Of a DNA stretch of 64,000 nucleotides, positions 44,974-53,698 are shown piece after piece. The position numbers and the translations under genes were made by a program. Origin of the DNA: Ensifer sp. MPMI2T (GTDB lineage: Bacteria > Pseudomonadota > Alphaproteobacteria > Rhizobiales > Rhizobiaceae); contig NZ_SRXN01000006.1 in assembly GCF_004827385.1 (NCBI RefSeq), positions 1 to 64,000 on the forward strand. Direction: 5' to 3'. The notes under the pieces are model-generated. The model was not told where the DNA came from and did no database searches. It saw nothing but the letters and a program-made list of their open reading frames with translations. How positions within the stretch are numbered: position 1 is the stretch's first letter; every line of letters begins with the position of its first letter.

Positions 44974-46286
44974 CATCCACCCTCATTCGCGGCCGCCTGC
45001 TGAGCTTCAACCGCGCCCCGCAAGCCATCGACGACAGCGCTGCCTATATCTATGAAAGCGATGGCGCGCTGCTCATCGGGGACGGCGTGATCAAGGCATC
45101 CGGCCCGTACGGGGTAGTCAAGACCGCAGCGCCCGACGGCGTCACGGAGATCGATCATCGCCCGCATCTGATCATGCCCGGCTTCATCGACACACACCTT
45201 CATTTCCCGCAGATGCAGGTGATGGCCTCCTATGCCGCCAACCTGCTCGAATGGCTGAACACCTACACGTTTCCTGAGGAATGCCGGTTCGTCGAAACGG
45301 CGCATGCCGAACGCATTGCCGTTCACTTCTTCGACGAGATGATTCGCCATGGGACGACGACGGCGGCTGCCTATTGCTCGGTCCACAAGGCCTCCGCTGA
45401 CGCCTTCTTCGCCGAAAGCTTGAAGCGCGACATGCGCATGGTCGCCGGCAAGGTGATGATGGATCGGAATGCCCCACAAGGCCTGCTCGACACCCCTCGG
45501 ATGAGCTATGACGAGACGCGGGCGGTCATCGCCGACTGGAACGGCAAGGGCCGCAACCACGTCGCCATCACGCCGCGTTTCGCCATCACCTCGACGCCGG
45601 AGCAGATGGAGGTCGCAAAATCGCTCGTCGACGAATTTCCCGACCTGCATGTGCAGACGCATCTTTCCGAAAACCGCGACGAAATCACCTTCACCTGCGA
45701 GCTCTATCCGGAAGCGAAGGACTACACCGACGTCTATGCCCGCTACGGCCTGCTTGGACCGAAGAGCCTCTTCGGCCACTGCATTCATCTTTCCGATCGC
45801 GAGGCCGATGCCATGAGCGAGAGCGGCTCCGTCGCGGTCTTCTGCCCGACCTCGAACCTCTTCCTCGGCTCCGGACTTTTCCCGTTGCGCGCTTTGACGC
45901 GCCGGCAGAAGCCGGTGCGCGTCTCCGTCGCCTCCGATATCGGCGGCGGCACCAGCTACTCGATGCTGAAGACGCTCGACGAGGCCTACAAGATCCTCCA
46001 ACTGCAGGGCGAGCGGCTGAACCCCTTCGACAGCTTCTACCTGATGACCCGCGGCAACGCCGAGGCCCTGTCGCTCGTCGATCGCATCGGCACGCTGGAG
46101 CCAGGCACCGACGCGGATCTCATCGTCTTGAACATGGCGGCGACGCCGGCCATGGCGCTGCGTGCCGAAGTGGTCAATTCGCTGGCCGATGAGCTCTTCC
46201 TGCTGCAGACAATGGGGGACGATCGCGCGGTCGTGGAGACCTACGTGGCCGGCCGCCCGGCCAAATCTTCGCTCGGCGCCAACTGA
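44970..46286 (+). CDS. guaD: Guanine deaminase
   Basis: The 438-residue amidohydrolase has the metal motif [14 protein letters not shown] near residues 70-83, with CxxH-type features in QTHLSENRDEI, GHCIHLSDREAD and SDIGGGTSYSM. It converts guanine to xanthine. The start overlaps the puuD stop, so the two are coupled. It supplies xanthine to XdhAB and completes guanine degradation. Confidence 0.92.
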   Translation: MTSTLIRGRLLSFNRAPQAIDDSAAYIYESDGALLIGDGVIKASGPYGVVKTAAPDGVTEIDHRPHLIMPGFIDTHLHFPQMQVMASYAANLLEWLNTYTFPEECRFVETAHAERIAVHFFDEMIRHGTTTAAAYCSVHKASADAFFAESLKRDMRMVAGKVMMDRNAPQGLLDTPRMSYDETRAVIADWNGKGRNHVAITPRFAITSTPEQMEVAKSLVDEFPDLHVQTHLSENRDEITFTCELYPEAKDYTDVYARYGLLGPKSLFGHCIHLSDREADAMSESGSVAVFCPTSNLFLGSGLFPLRALTRRQKPVRVSVASDIGGGTSYSMLKTLDEAYKILQLQGERLNPFDSFYLMTRGNAEALSLVDRIGTLEPGTDADLIVLNMAATPAMALRAEVVNSLADELFLLQTMGDDRAVVETYVAGRPAKSSLGAN

Positions 46287-46290
46287 ATCG

Positions 46291-46319
46291 AAAGAGAGGT
46301 CAATTTTTTTGACCTCTTC
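46291..46319 (+). terminator. Hairpin after guaD
   Basis: AGAGGTCAA (46295-46303) pairs with TTGACCTCT (46309-46317) across a TTTTT loop. The T-run is in the loop, so it is not a canonical terminator, but it is placed nine bases after the guaD stop. Confidence 0.45.
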
Positions 46320-46364
46320 GCCCCTAGAGCTATTACGCGCCTCCCGAAATCGTGGTAATGGCCC

Positions 46365-46466
46365 CTACAGCCCGTGCGTCTTATGAGATGCACAAAGGCC
46401 GCTGTAGCACTTTGAGTTGCTGCATGGTTTCACCCTTAAGTCGTTCCGACTTGCGGAAACATGCAG
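46365..46466 (+). repeat. RIME-type repeat (class B) between guaD and lldD
   Basis: TACAGCCCGTGCG, GGCCGCTGTAGCACTTTGAG, CTTAAGTCGTTCCGACTTGC and GGAAACATGCAG. It ends about 28 bases before the lldD start. Confidence 0.8.
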
Positions 46467-46493
46467 TCGTCATCCACCGATGAAGGCCGTTCC

Positions 46494-47648
46494 ATGACGC
46501 AAATGCTCGAAATCCGCGATCTCAAGGCGCTCGCCAAGCGGCGTGTTCCGAAGCTCTTCTTCGACTATGCCGACAGCGGCGCCTGGACGGAGGGGACCTA
46601 TCGCGCCAACGAGGAGGATTACGCCAAGATCAAGCTGCGTCAGCGGGTTCTGGTCGACATGAGCAACCGCTCGCTGGAAACGACGATGATCGGCCAGAAG
46701 GTGTCGATGCCGGTCGCCCTTGCGCCGACGGGCCTAACGGGTATGCAGCATGCAGACGGAGAAATGCTGGCGGCGCAGGCCGCGGAGGCTTTCGGGGTAC
46801 CCTTCACGCTTTCGACCATGAGTATCTGCTCGATCGAGGACGTCGCCTCGGTCACCACCAAGCCCTTCTGGTTCCAGCTTTACGTGATGCGCGAGCGCGA
46901 ATTCGTGCTCAACCTCATCGACCGCGCAAAGGCCGCCAAATGCTCGGCGCTGGTCCTGACACTCGATCTGCAGATCCTCGGCCAGCGGCACAAGGACCTG
47001 CGCAATGGCCTTTCCGCGCCGCCACGCATGACGCCGAAGCACCTCTGGCAGATGGCGACGCGGCCGCGCTGGTGCATGAAGATGCTCGGCACCAACCGGC
47101 GCACCTTCCGCAACATCGTCGGCCACGCCAAAAGCGTCACCGATCTTTCCTCGCTGGGCGCCTGGACCAACGAGCAGTTCGATCCGCAGCTTTCCTGGAA
47201 GGACGTCGAATGGATCAAGGAGCGCTGGGGCGGTCCGCTGATCCTCAAGGGAATCCTCGATCCCGAGGACGCGAAGATGGCGGCCAAGACCGGTGCCGAC
47301 GCGATCATCGTCTCGAACCACGGCGGCCGCCAGCTCGACGGCGCACCATCGTCGATCAGCATGCTGCCGCGCATCGTCGATGCCGTCGGGCATCAGATCG
47401 AAGTCCACATCGACGGCGGCATCCGCTCGGGCCAAGACGTACTGAAGGCGATCGCCCTCGGTGCGAAGGGCACATTTATCGGCCGCCCCTTCCTCTACGG
47501 CCTTGGTGCGATGGGCAAGGAGGGCGTGACGCTCGCGCTCGAAATCATCCGCAAGGAGATGGACATTACCATGGCTCTCTGCGGCAAGCGCAACATCACC
47601 GATGTGGGCCGCGACATTCTTGCGGAGTACGATCAGCTCCCGCGATAG
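46494..47648 (+). CDS. lldD: L-lactate dehydrogenase (FMN-dependent alpha-hydroxy acid oxidase family)
   Basis: The 384-residue TIM-barrel flavoenzyme has [20 protein letters not shown], the FMN contacts [10 protein letters not shown] and [12 protein letters not shown], the active-site His276 and Arg in [11 protein letters not shown], and [18 protein letters not shown]. The residue pattern fits L-lactate dehydrogenase LldD, which passes electrons to the quinone pool. Other alpha-hydroxy acids such as glycolate remain possible. The ATG at 46494 has GAAGG upstream. The last 16 bases overlap the convergent uraH gene. Confidence 0.88.
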   Translation: MTQMLEIRDLKALAKRRVPKLFFDYADSGAWTEGTYRANEEDYAKIKLRQRVLVDMSNRSLETTMIGQKVSMPVALAPTGLTGMQHADGEMLAAQAAEAFGVPFTLSTMSICSIEDVASVTTKPFWFQLYVMREREFVLNLIDRAKAAKCSALVLTLDLQILGQRHKDLRNGLSAPPRMTPKHLWQMATRPRWCMKMLGTNRRTFRNIVGHAKSVTDLSSLGAWTNEQFDPQLSWKDVEWIKERWGGPLILKGILDPEDAKMAAKTGADAIIVSNHGGRQLDGAPSSISMLPRIVDAVGHQIEVHIDGGIRSGQDVLKAIALGAKGTFIGRPFLYGLGAMGKEGVTLALEIIRKEMDITMALCGKRNITDVGRDILAEYDQLPR

Positions 47649-47995
47649 GTGGAATAGCCGTAGGGCGAAAGCAGCAGCGGCACGTGATAATGGCTTCCGG
47701 GATCGGCAATGCCGAAGCGCAAGGGGATGAGGTCGAGGAAGGCTGGCTTCGGAAGGGCGACGCCCGTTGCCCGGAGATAGTCGCCGGCGTGGAAGACCAG
47801 TTCGTAATTGCCCGCCATGAAGGCCACGCCTTCGACCATCGGTACGTCGACACGCCCGTCGCTGTTCGTGTGGACCGTGCGGATCAATTGCCGCTCCTCA
47901 CCCTCCAGCCAATAGAGATCGATCCTTAGGCCCTCAGCGGGTTTGCCGAGCGCGGTGTCGAGGACGTGGGTCGTAAGCCGCCCGGTCTTGCTCAT
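47633..47995 (-). CDS. uraH: 5-Hydroxyisourate hydrolase
   Basis: The 120-residue transthyretin-related protein begins [20 protein letters not shown] with the catalytic His, and ends YSTYRGS, the C-terminal tetrapeptide that marks this family. It hydrolyses 5-hydroxyisourate made by PuuD to OHCU. It is the last gene of the ureide operon. The 3' end overlaps the opposing lldD gene. Confidence 0.96.
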   Translation of the reverse strand: MSKTGRLTTHVLDTALGKPAEGLRIDLYWLEGEERQLIRTVHTNSDGRVDVPMVEGVAFMAGNYELVFHAGDYLRATGVALPKPAFLDLIPLRFGIADPGSHYHVPLLLSPYGYSTYRGS

Positions 47996-48008
47996 CGCTT
48001 GATTTCCT

Positions 48009-48506
48009 TCAGAAGGGAACAGGGATCACGAAAGGCTTGTCGTAGAAGAACTCTTCCAGATTGTTGCCCGGCCCTTCGCGATCGACGACGATGAAATCGC
48101 TTGCTGCTTCGACCGCCATCAGCGGATGATGCCAGACGTTGCGGCCATAATTGACCCCTTGCCGTCCACTCGCCAGGAACACCCGGGGCCTGCCCGGGCG
48201 CCCGCCTTCATCCTCGGCCACCACCGCAAGCCACGGCCGATCGTCGAGCGGCGAAAAGCTCTGGCTGCCGAGCGGATGGCGCTCCATCATCGTCACGGCA
48301 TAGGGGAACGCGCGCGGCTGCCCGCGAAAGATGTTGATGATGACACCAGCGCCCTCGCCCGTCACATCGGCCCGCGCAAGCGCGTGAAACCGTTCGGTGT
48401 TGCCGCCATTGATGTAGCGCACCGATGCCGGCTCCGCTTCGATGACGCTGCCGAACGGCGCGAAAGCCTCCTTCGTCAGGGCCTCGATCGAAAGCAGGCG
48501 CGACAT
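48009..48506 (-). CDS. allA: Ureidoglycolate lyase
   Basis: The 165-residue cupin-like enzyme contains [58 protein letters not shown] and the metal-site part [20 protein letters not shown]. It splits ureidoglycolate to glyoxylate and urea. The ATG at 48506 gives the standard N-terminus; the frame is open 36 bases further. It lies 13 bases before uraH. Confidence 0.93.
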   Translation of the reverse strand: MSRLLSIEALTKEAFAPFGSVIEAEPASVRYINGGNTERFHALARADVTGEGAGVIINIFRGQPRAFPYAVTMMERHPLGSQSFSPLDDRPWLAVVAEDEGGRPGRPRVFLASGRQGVNYGRNVWHHPLMAVEAASDFIVVDREGPGNNLEEFFYDKPFVIPVPF

Positions 48507-48575
48507 CAGACTTCGGTTCCGCAGCACGCGTGCGCGCGGCAAAATGCTGAGGCGGACAAGTCAGGGACGGCACTT

Positions 48576-49079
48576 TCAGGCATTCTCGTCTCCGGGCAGC
48601 ATGGATCTGAGCCGCAGCCGGGCGATCTGCTCCACCTGCGCGCAGGCGGTTTCAAATTCTTCTTCCTTTGAATTGTCAATCCGCCTTTCGAACGCCGCTA
48701 GAATGTCGTCCTTCGTCAGCCCCTTGACCGCAATGATGAAGGGGAAGCCGAATTTATTCATATAAGCCTTGTTGAGTGCAGTGAACCGCTGATGCTCTTC
48801 GGGTGAGAGGCGGTCCAGTCCGGCGGACGCCTGCTCCGCCCGCGAGTCCGCGGTCAGCTCGCCGGCGATCGCAAGCTTGCCGGCGAGATCCGGATGGGCT
48901 TTGAGGACGGCGAGGCGTTCGGCGGGCGAAGCCGCGCGAAAAGCGTTGCAGAGTGCCGAATGGACACTGCCAGCGGTGAGCCCGCAGGCAGCGGCGCGGT
49001 CGTAGGCGCGCTCCGCCACCCATGGCGAATGCTCGAAGACACCACCGAAGCGACAAACGAAGGCCTCCCTGTCAGACAT
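48576..49079 (-). CDS. uraD: OHCU decarboxylase
   Basis: The 167-residue helical protein contains FGGVFEHSPWVAERAYDRAA with the catalytic His, LKAHPDLAGKLA and NKAYMNKFGFPFIIAVKGLT, all diagnostic of 2-oxo-4-hydroxy-4-carboxy-5-ureidoimidazoline decarboxylase. It yields S-allantoin. The ATG shares one base with the stop of puuE (TGATG), so the two are coupled. The frame is open upstream but the extra residues are not protein-like. Confidence 0.94.
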   Translation of the reverse strand: MSDREAFVCRFGGVFEHSPWVAERAYDRAAACGLTAGSVHSALCNAFRAASPAERLAVLKAHPDLAGKLAIAGELTADSRAEQASAGLDRLSPEEHQRFTALNKAYMNKFGFPFIIAVKGLTKDDILAAFERRIDNSKEEEFETACAQVEQIARLRLRSMLPGDENA

Positions 49080-50008
49080 CACCGCACACCTTCCCGCTTG
49101 TGATGATCGTACCAATGGCGCGCAATGTCGATGCGGCGCGGTATCCAGACTTTGTCGTGGGACAACACGTAATCGATGAAGCGGGCGAGCGCAGCTGCGC
49201 GACCGGGACGACCGACGAGGCGGCAATGCAGGCCAATGTTCATCATCTTCGGACTGCCTTCCTTGCCCTCGGCATAGAGCACGTCGAACGTGTCTTTGAG
49301 ATAGGTGAAGAACTGGTCGCCGGAATTGAACCCCTGATTGGTCGCAAAACGCATGTCGTTGGCGTCGAGCGTATAGGGAATGATGAGATGCGGCTTATCG
49401 GCGGTCAATCCGGGAACCCAATAGGGAAGCTCGTCCGCATAGGAATCGCAGGAATAGAGAAAACCGCCTTCTTCCAGCACGAGCTTCAGCGTGTTGACCG
49501 AGGGCTTACCCTGATAGATGCCGAGCGGGCGCTCGCCGGTCAGTTCCGTATGCAGGCGAACGACCTCGCGGATATGCTCGCGCTCGACCGCTTCCGGGAA
49601 ATCCTTGTATTCGAGCCAGCGCAGCCCGTGGCTGGCGATCTCCCAGCCCGCCTCCTTCATCGCCGCGACCGCCTCCGGGTTGCGCGCCATCGCAAGGGTG
49701 ACACCATACACCGTGAGCGTGACATCGCGGCTCGTGAACATGCGCCACAGCCGCCAGAACCCGGCACGAGCGCCGTACTCATAGATCGATTCCATATTGA
49801 GATTGCGCTGGCCCGGCCAGGGCTGCGCTCCGACGATCTCCGATAGCAGGCATTCGGACGCCGGATCGCCATCGAGAATGCAGCTTTCGCCCCCCTCCTC
49901 GTAGTTCAGGACGAACTGCACGGCGATGTGCGCATCACCCGGCCAGCGCACCAGCGGCGGCGTGCGCCCATAGCCTACCAGGTCGCGCGGATAGGAAATC
50001 TCTGCCAT
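49079..50008 (-). CDS. puuE: Allantoinase PuuE
   Basis: The 309-residue protein belongs to the polysaccharide deacetylase-like (metal-independent) allantoinases. Motifs are AVQFVLNYEEGGESCILDGD, MAGWEIASHGLRWLEYKD-like EAGWEIASHGLRWLEYKDFP, YSCDSYADELPYWV and NIGLHCRLVGRPGRAAALAR. It opens allantoin to allantoate. The ATG at 50008 follows AAGGGTGATTTG; a TTG codon lies directly before it. uraD follows with a one-base overlap. Confidence 0.94.
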   Translation of the reverse strand: MAEISYPRDLVGYGRTPPLVRWPGDAHIAVQFVLNYEEGGESCILDGDPASECLLSEIVGAQPWPGQRNLNMESIYEYGARAGFWRLWRMFTSRDVTLTVYGVTLAMARNPEAVAAMKEAGWEIASHGLRWLEYKDFPEAVEREHIREVVRLHTELTGERPLGIYQGKPSVNTLKLVLEEGGFLYSCDSYADELPYWVPGLTADKPHLIIPYTLDANDMRFATNQGFNSGDQFFTYLKDTFDVLYAEGKEGSPKMMNIGLHCRLVGRPGRAAALARFIDYVLSHDKVWIPRRIDIARHWYDHHKREGVR

Positions 50009-50089
50009 CAAATCACCCTTCGATTTTTCCGGAACGGTAGCACCGCGGACCGGATTGTCGAGATGAAATTGACGCTTCAGAGGGGGCGA

Positions 50090-50890
50090 TCAGCGACCCG
50101 CAAGCAAGGAGGCCATGATGAACGGAATGGTGCGGGCGGCGCGACCTTCGGACAGGTTATCGGCAGCCGGCCGTTTCGCCCTGCCGTCGCGCACGCGGGC
50201 AGAAATCTTGCCAAGCGGATGCTGAGAATGGACTCGCATCGGCGCGCCCGGATCCTGCTCGATGAACAGGGCAAGGCTGCCGATCGAAAGCGGCTTTTCC
50301 AAATGCGGCTCGAAAAGCTCCCTGAGCGGCGCCTCCATCCGCCGGGCCGTTTCCGGATTCAAGGCGCCCGTCAGGTTCATGTGAAAGCGATACTCGTCCA
50401 TCACATAGGGGTCGCCCCAGCGATGAAGGTTGGAGAATTGCGGTGCCGTCAACCGGTCCGGATCGCACCGTTCGATTTCGTCCTCGCTCATCGGCGCGCG
50501 AAACCTGTCGAATGCCTGCACGACACGGGCGGCGAGCAGGTGCATTTCGTGGCTCGGTACCTGCGGCACAAGCCCCCAGCATTGGCTGAACCGGGCAACC
50601 TCCATCCGCGTGATTTCGAAAGGAGTCTCGGCGCTGGCGAAATGCATCAGCGCCTTCAGCAGCTCGGTCTCGTCCGTCGCCGGGTTGAGACAGAACGGTG
50701 CCATGATCATGGCATGAAAGCCGAAGCGGCGGGGTGCCGCCGTATGGAAGGCGATCTCCGATACGCTCAATCCGGCAACAGAAGGCAGTTCCGTCGGCTC
50801 ATCCGAATAGACGTTCCGCCCGAGCCAGCTGGCGGCCACTGCCGACAGCGGGTCCCCCATCGGCGGAGTGAAACAAATGGCGTAACGCAT
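50090..50890 (-). CDS. DUF1045 protein, 2H-phosphoesterase-like, first gene of the ureide operon
   Basis: The 266-residue protein begins MRYAICFTPPMGDPLSAVAA and contains RRFGFHAMIMAPFCLN (residues 55-69) and EYRFHMNLTGAL (167-177). DUF1045 proteins are usually found with phosphonate genes and resemble 2H phosphoesterases, with two H-x-T/S motifs. Here the two motifs read H59-A-M61 and H170-M-N172, so both hydroxyl residues are replaced. It lies 81 bases upstream of puuE on the same strand. The function in purine catabolism is unknown. Confidence 0.8.
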   Translation of the reverse strand: MRYAICFTPPMGDPLSAVAASWLGRNVYSDEPTELPSVAGLSVSEIAFHTAAPRRFGFHAMIMAPFCLNPATDETELLKALMHFASAETPFEITRMEVARFSQCWGLVPQVPSHEMHLLAARVVQAFDRFRAPMSEDEIERCDPDRLTAPQFSNLHRWGDPYVMDEYRFHMNLTGALNPETARRMEAPLRELFEPHLEKPLSIGSLALFIEQDPGAPMRVHSQHPLGKISARVRDGRAKRPAADNLSEGRAARTIPFIMASLLAGR

Positions 50891-51366
50891 GGCGCAAGCT
50901 CCGGAAGTCCGTGGATGGCCCGCCTAATAGGTGATTTGCGTGACAGATTAACGAAGTTGGCGGCGCGGAACGGGGCCATGAATTGATCGTCCAGAAGCGA
51001 CGGAAGCGTGCCATGCAAAGCGACACGGACCAGGGAAACACGGGCGTCGAAAACCTCCCAAGGCATATCCGACATTCCGTCGCCGATCCGGCAAGGCCCT
51101 ATTGTCAACACAATAAGTGCAGTTACTAGCCGCAGCGCTTCCCTCGAAGCGTGGAAAATCGCGCAATGGTGCAAGGCATCACCCTGCCGTTTTTTAGCAC
51201 CGCCGCGCCGGAGGAAATCTACCCGCGGTTTCCTTCAAAGGTTGGTACCAGCCGCCTGCTTGGCGGGCGAAGGCCTTGTGGTCTCCATGCGAGATCCCGG
51301 CGGCCAACCGCACACACTCAGCACGAGTACCGAAGCGACAAGCGGGGATCAGAGCGAGGACAGGCA
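50891..51366. other. Intergenic region upstream of the glycosyltransferase
   Basis: This 476-base gap lies between divergent genes. ATTGT-CAAC-ACAAT at about 51101-51114 is a small dyad in AT-rich DNA and may be a promoter or operator. The frame of the glycosyltransferase is open to a GTG at 51151, but its translation before 51367 looks unlike protein (RRPCGLHARSRRPTAHTQHE), so I treat it as leader. Nothing else is supported. Confidence 0.4.
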
Positions 51367-52422
51367 TTGCTGGACCAAACTTCTGTATCAATCATCATCA
51401 CCAACTATAACTACTCAGGCTTTCTCACGCGTTGTATCGACAGCGCGTTGGCTCAAGATCACCCGCATACCGAGGTTATCGTCGTCGACGATGCCTCATC
51501 CGATGGATCGCCAGACATCATTCGATCATACGGTGACAGGATCCGCCCCTGTCTGCGACCGGCAAACGGCGGACACGCGGCCGCCTTCAACACCGGCTTC
51601 ACCGCAAGCACGGGCGACATCGTGTTCTTTCTGGACGCCGACGACTATCTCTATCCGACTGCCGTATCCGAGGTCGTCCATGCATGGGATGCCTCGACCG
51701 CGCAGTTTCAGTTCAGGCTCCACCTCGTCGACCAACGAGAAAAGGTAATGGATATCTTCCCGCCGCCGGAGCAGCCCTTCGATACGGGCGACGTGACGCC
51801 AAAACTCTTTCATCGCGGTCGTTACCAGACGACAGTCACCAGCGGTCTTGCCTTCGCCCGTGCGGCCCTGGAAGCGGTGATGCCGATGCCGGAAGGGAAA
51901 TTCCGGCAAGGAGCCGATGGCTATCTTGCAACTGTGGCGCCGCTGCACGGACAGGTCCAGGCCACCGACGATTGCCTCGGCGCATACCGCATGCATGGTT
52001 CCAACCATTCGCTGTTCGCCGAAAAGCTGGCCGAGCGGGCCCGCTGGCGCGTGCAACATGACTTCCGCCGCCTTGAGGCTCTTTCCGCTGAGGCGGCAGC
52101 CGCCGGATCGCAATTGCGACCGGGGATCGCCTTGCGCGATCCGACCCACCTCGAAGAGCGGCTTGCATCCTTATGCATCGAGGAGACTCGGCACCCGGTC
52201 AGAGATGACTCGCGGCTGCGCCTGGCGGCAGCCGGTGCAACCGCCAGCCTTGGCATGAATTACTCTATCCGTAGGCGTGCCGTGGAAGCGGTCTGGTTCC
52301 TTGCAGTCGGGGTGCTTCCACGGCAGTTGGCGACATCGGTGCTTTCCTGGAAGCTCGTGGCATCCTCCCGCCCGGCCTTCCTGTCTCTGCTGTCAAAAAC
52401 CATACGGCGGGCAATGGGCTAA
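51367..52422 (+). CDS. Family 2 glycosyltransferase
   Basis: The 351-residue protein from the TTG at 51367 starts LLDQTSVSIIITNYNYSGFL and has the GT-A signature VIVVDDASSDGS and the DxD-type metal site FFLDADDYLYP near residue 85. The C-terminal third has a hydrophobic segment (AVWFLAVGVLPRQLATSVLS). It probably transfers a sugar onto an exopolysaccharide or lipid carrier, but the acceptor is unknown. GAGGACAGGCA before the TTG supports this start; ATG 51166 and GTG 51151 are alternatives. It is isolated from other polysaccharide genes. Confidence 0.75.
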   Translation: MLDQTSVSIIITNYNYSGFLTRCIDSALAQDHPHTEVIVVDDASSDGSPDIIRSYGDRIRPCLRPANGGHAAAFNTGFTASTGDIVFFLDADDYLYPTAVSEVVHAWDASTAQFQFRLHLVDQREKVMDIFPPPEQPFDTGDVTPKLFHRGRYQTTVTSGLAFARAALEAVMPMPEGKFRQGADGYLATVAPLHGQVQATDDCLGAYRMHGSNHSLFAEKLAERARWRVQHDFRRLEALSAEAAAAGSQLRPGIALRDPTHLEERLASLCIEETRHPVRDDSRLRLAAAGATASLGMNYSIRRRAVEAVWFLAVGVLPRQLATSVLSWKLVASSRPAFLSLLSKTIRRAMG

Positions 52423-52426
52423 GCCC

Positions 52427-53581
52427 TCAGGCAGGATGCGGACCTTGCTGTCGCAGCGCCGCGATGTGGTGCGCGCACGCAAAAGACTCGGGAAGTTCGA
52501 TGGTCGGCCGCCCAATGATGTCGTCGATCACGAAACGCGCCAGGGCGTGTGCCATGCCGAAACTGACTTTGAAGCCGCCGGTCAGCACGGAGAGACTGCC
52601 GTGATCGGGGTGGCGGCCAACGATCGGCTCGCGCCCGGTCGCCTTCGGGCGCAGCCCGGCCCAACGCTCCAGCACCTGCGCGCCGCGTAACGCGGGCGCC
52701 AAAGCTTCGGCTCGCCGGATCAGCGCATCCAGTTGATCGTCCGTCGAATACGGTTCGTCGAAGCGGTTCTCGCTGGTGCTGCCGATCGCCACATGACCGT
52801 CTTCATGCGCGACGATGTAGAGCCCATCGGTGAAGATGATTGGCGAAGCTGGATCGATATCGGCGTTGAGCAGCGCCGCCTGCCCCTTGACCGCACCGCC
52901 GCTCGGCGCCTGCGCCGAATGCGCCAGGCGGTCGATCAGGCCAAAACTCTCGACCCCGGCGGAGAGGATGCAATGTCCGAAGGAGACCGCCCTTCCGTCT
53001 GCAAGCAAGAGCCGTCCGCGTGGAGGATCGAGCGACGCAACCTCGGCACCCTCTTCGACCCGGACATGCGGAAATTTCGCAAGCGCAGTCTTGAGCGCCT
53101 GCACGAGACGCCGCGGCGCCACTCTCGCAGCGAGCGTGTCGTGGGCAATGCCGAAGGACGCCGCCTCCGCCGCCGGCCAGTCGCGGCCGGAATCCACATC
53201 CCGGACGTGCCAATGGAACCGGCGTTCGCTGGAGACCCAATGCTGCGCCGCATCCTGCTCGTGGCCGAGGGCGATCTCTCTCAGATGCGCTTTGCCGAGC
53301 GGCATGATCCGGCCGCAGCGGCGATAATCGGCTGATAGTCCGGTCGCTCGCTGCAGTTCGGCGATCTCGTCTTCGAGCGCGACCAACGCATCGAACTGGA
53401 ATTGTTTCTTCGCGTTCCATCGGTCGGGCATATGCGGCATCAGCGCCCCGAGCAGGCCTCCGCTCGCGCCCGCACCTGTGCTGCTGCGCTCGACAAGACA
53501 CGTCTGGATGCCGGCCCGGCCAGCCATCACGGCGGCCCACAGCCCCATAATACCGCCGCCCACGATCAAAAGTTCACTCAT
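52427..53581 (-). CDS. FAD-dependent oxidoreductase, DadA/MnmC(o)-like
   Basis: The 384-residue protein begins MSELLIVGGGIMGLWAAVMA (Rossmann dinucleotide motif) and contains SSTGAGASGGLLGALMPHMP, GRIMPLGKAHLREIAL, GSTSENRFDEPYSTDDQLDA and ERWAGLRPKATGREPIVGRH, a layout shared by glycine oxidases and the C-terminal half of MnmC. The start at 53581 has GGAGAAGG upstream. It is divergent from mnmD across 117 bases. In E. coli these two domains are one protein, so this may be the oxidase that removes the carboxymethyl group from cmnm5U in tRNA. A general amino acid oxidase role is the alternative. Confidence 0.75.
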   Translation of the reverse strand: MSELLIVGGGIMGLWAAVMAGRAGIQTCLVERSSTGAGASGGLLGALMPHMPDRWNAKKQFQFDALVALEDEIAELQRATGLSADYRRCGRIMPLGKAHLREIALGHEQDAAQHWVSSERRFHWHVRDVDSGRDWPAAEAASFGIAHDTLAARVAPRRLVQALKTALAKFPHVRVEEGAEVASLDPPRGRLLLADGRAVSFGHCILSAGVESFGLIDRLAHSAQAPSGGAVKGQAALLNADIDPASPIIFTDGLYIVAHEDGHVAIGSTSENRFDEPYSTDDQLDALIRRAEALAPALRGAQVLERWAGLRPKATGREPIVGRHPDHGSLSVLTGGFKVSFGMAHALARFVIDDIIGRPTIELPESFACAHHIAALRQQGPHPA

Positions 53582-53698
53582 CGATTGACCTTCTCCGGCA
53601 TAATTCCTTAGATCGAGGTCGATCGAAGGAAGAACTATGCAGCGTTTAAACGTGCTACAGCGACCCTTGCGCCTCAGGGTCGGCAGACGACCATCGCC

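Noticed and set aside
51151-51366. N-terminal extension of the glycosyltransferase from GTG 51151
   Set aside because: The translated stretch is basic and unlike protein, lacks a ribosome site, and the GT domain begins directly after TTG 51367, which has GAGGA upstream.
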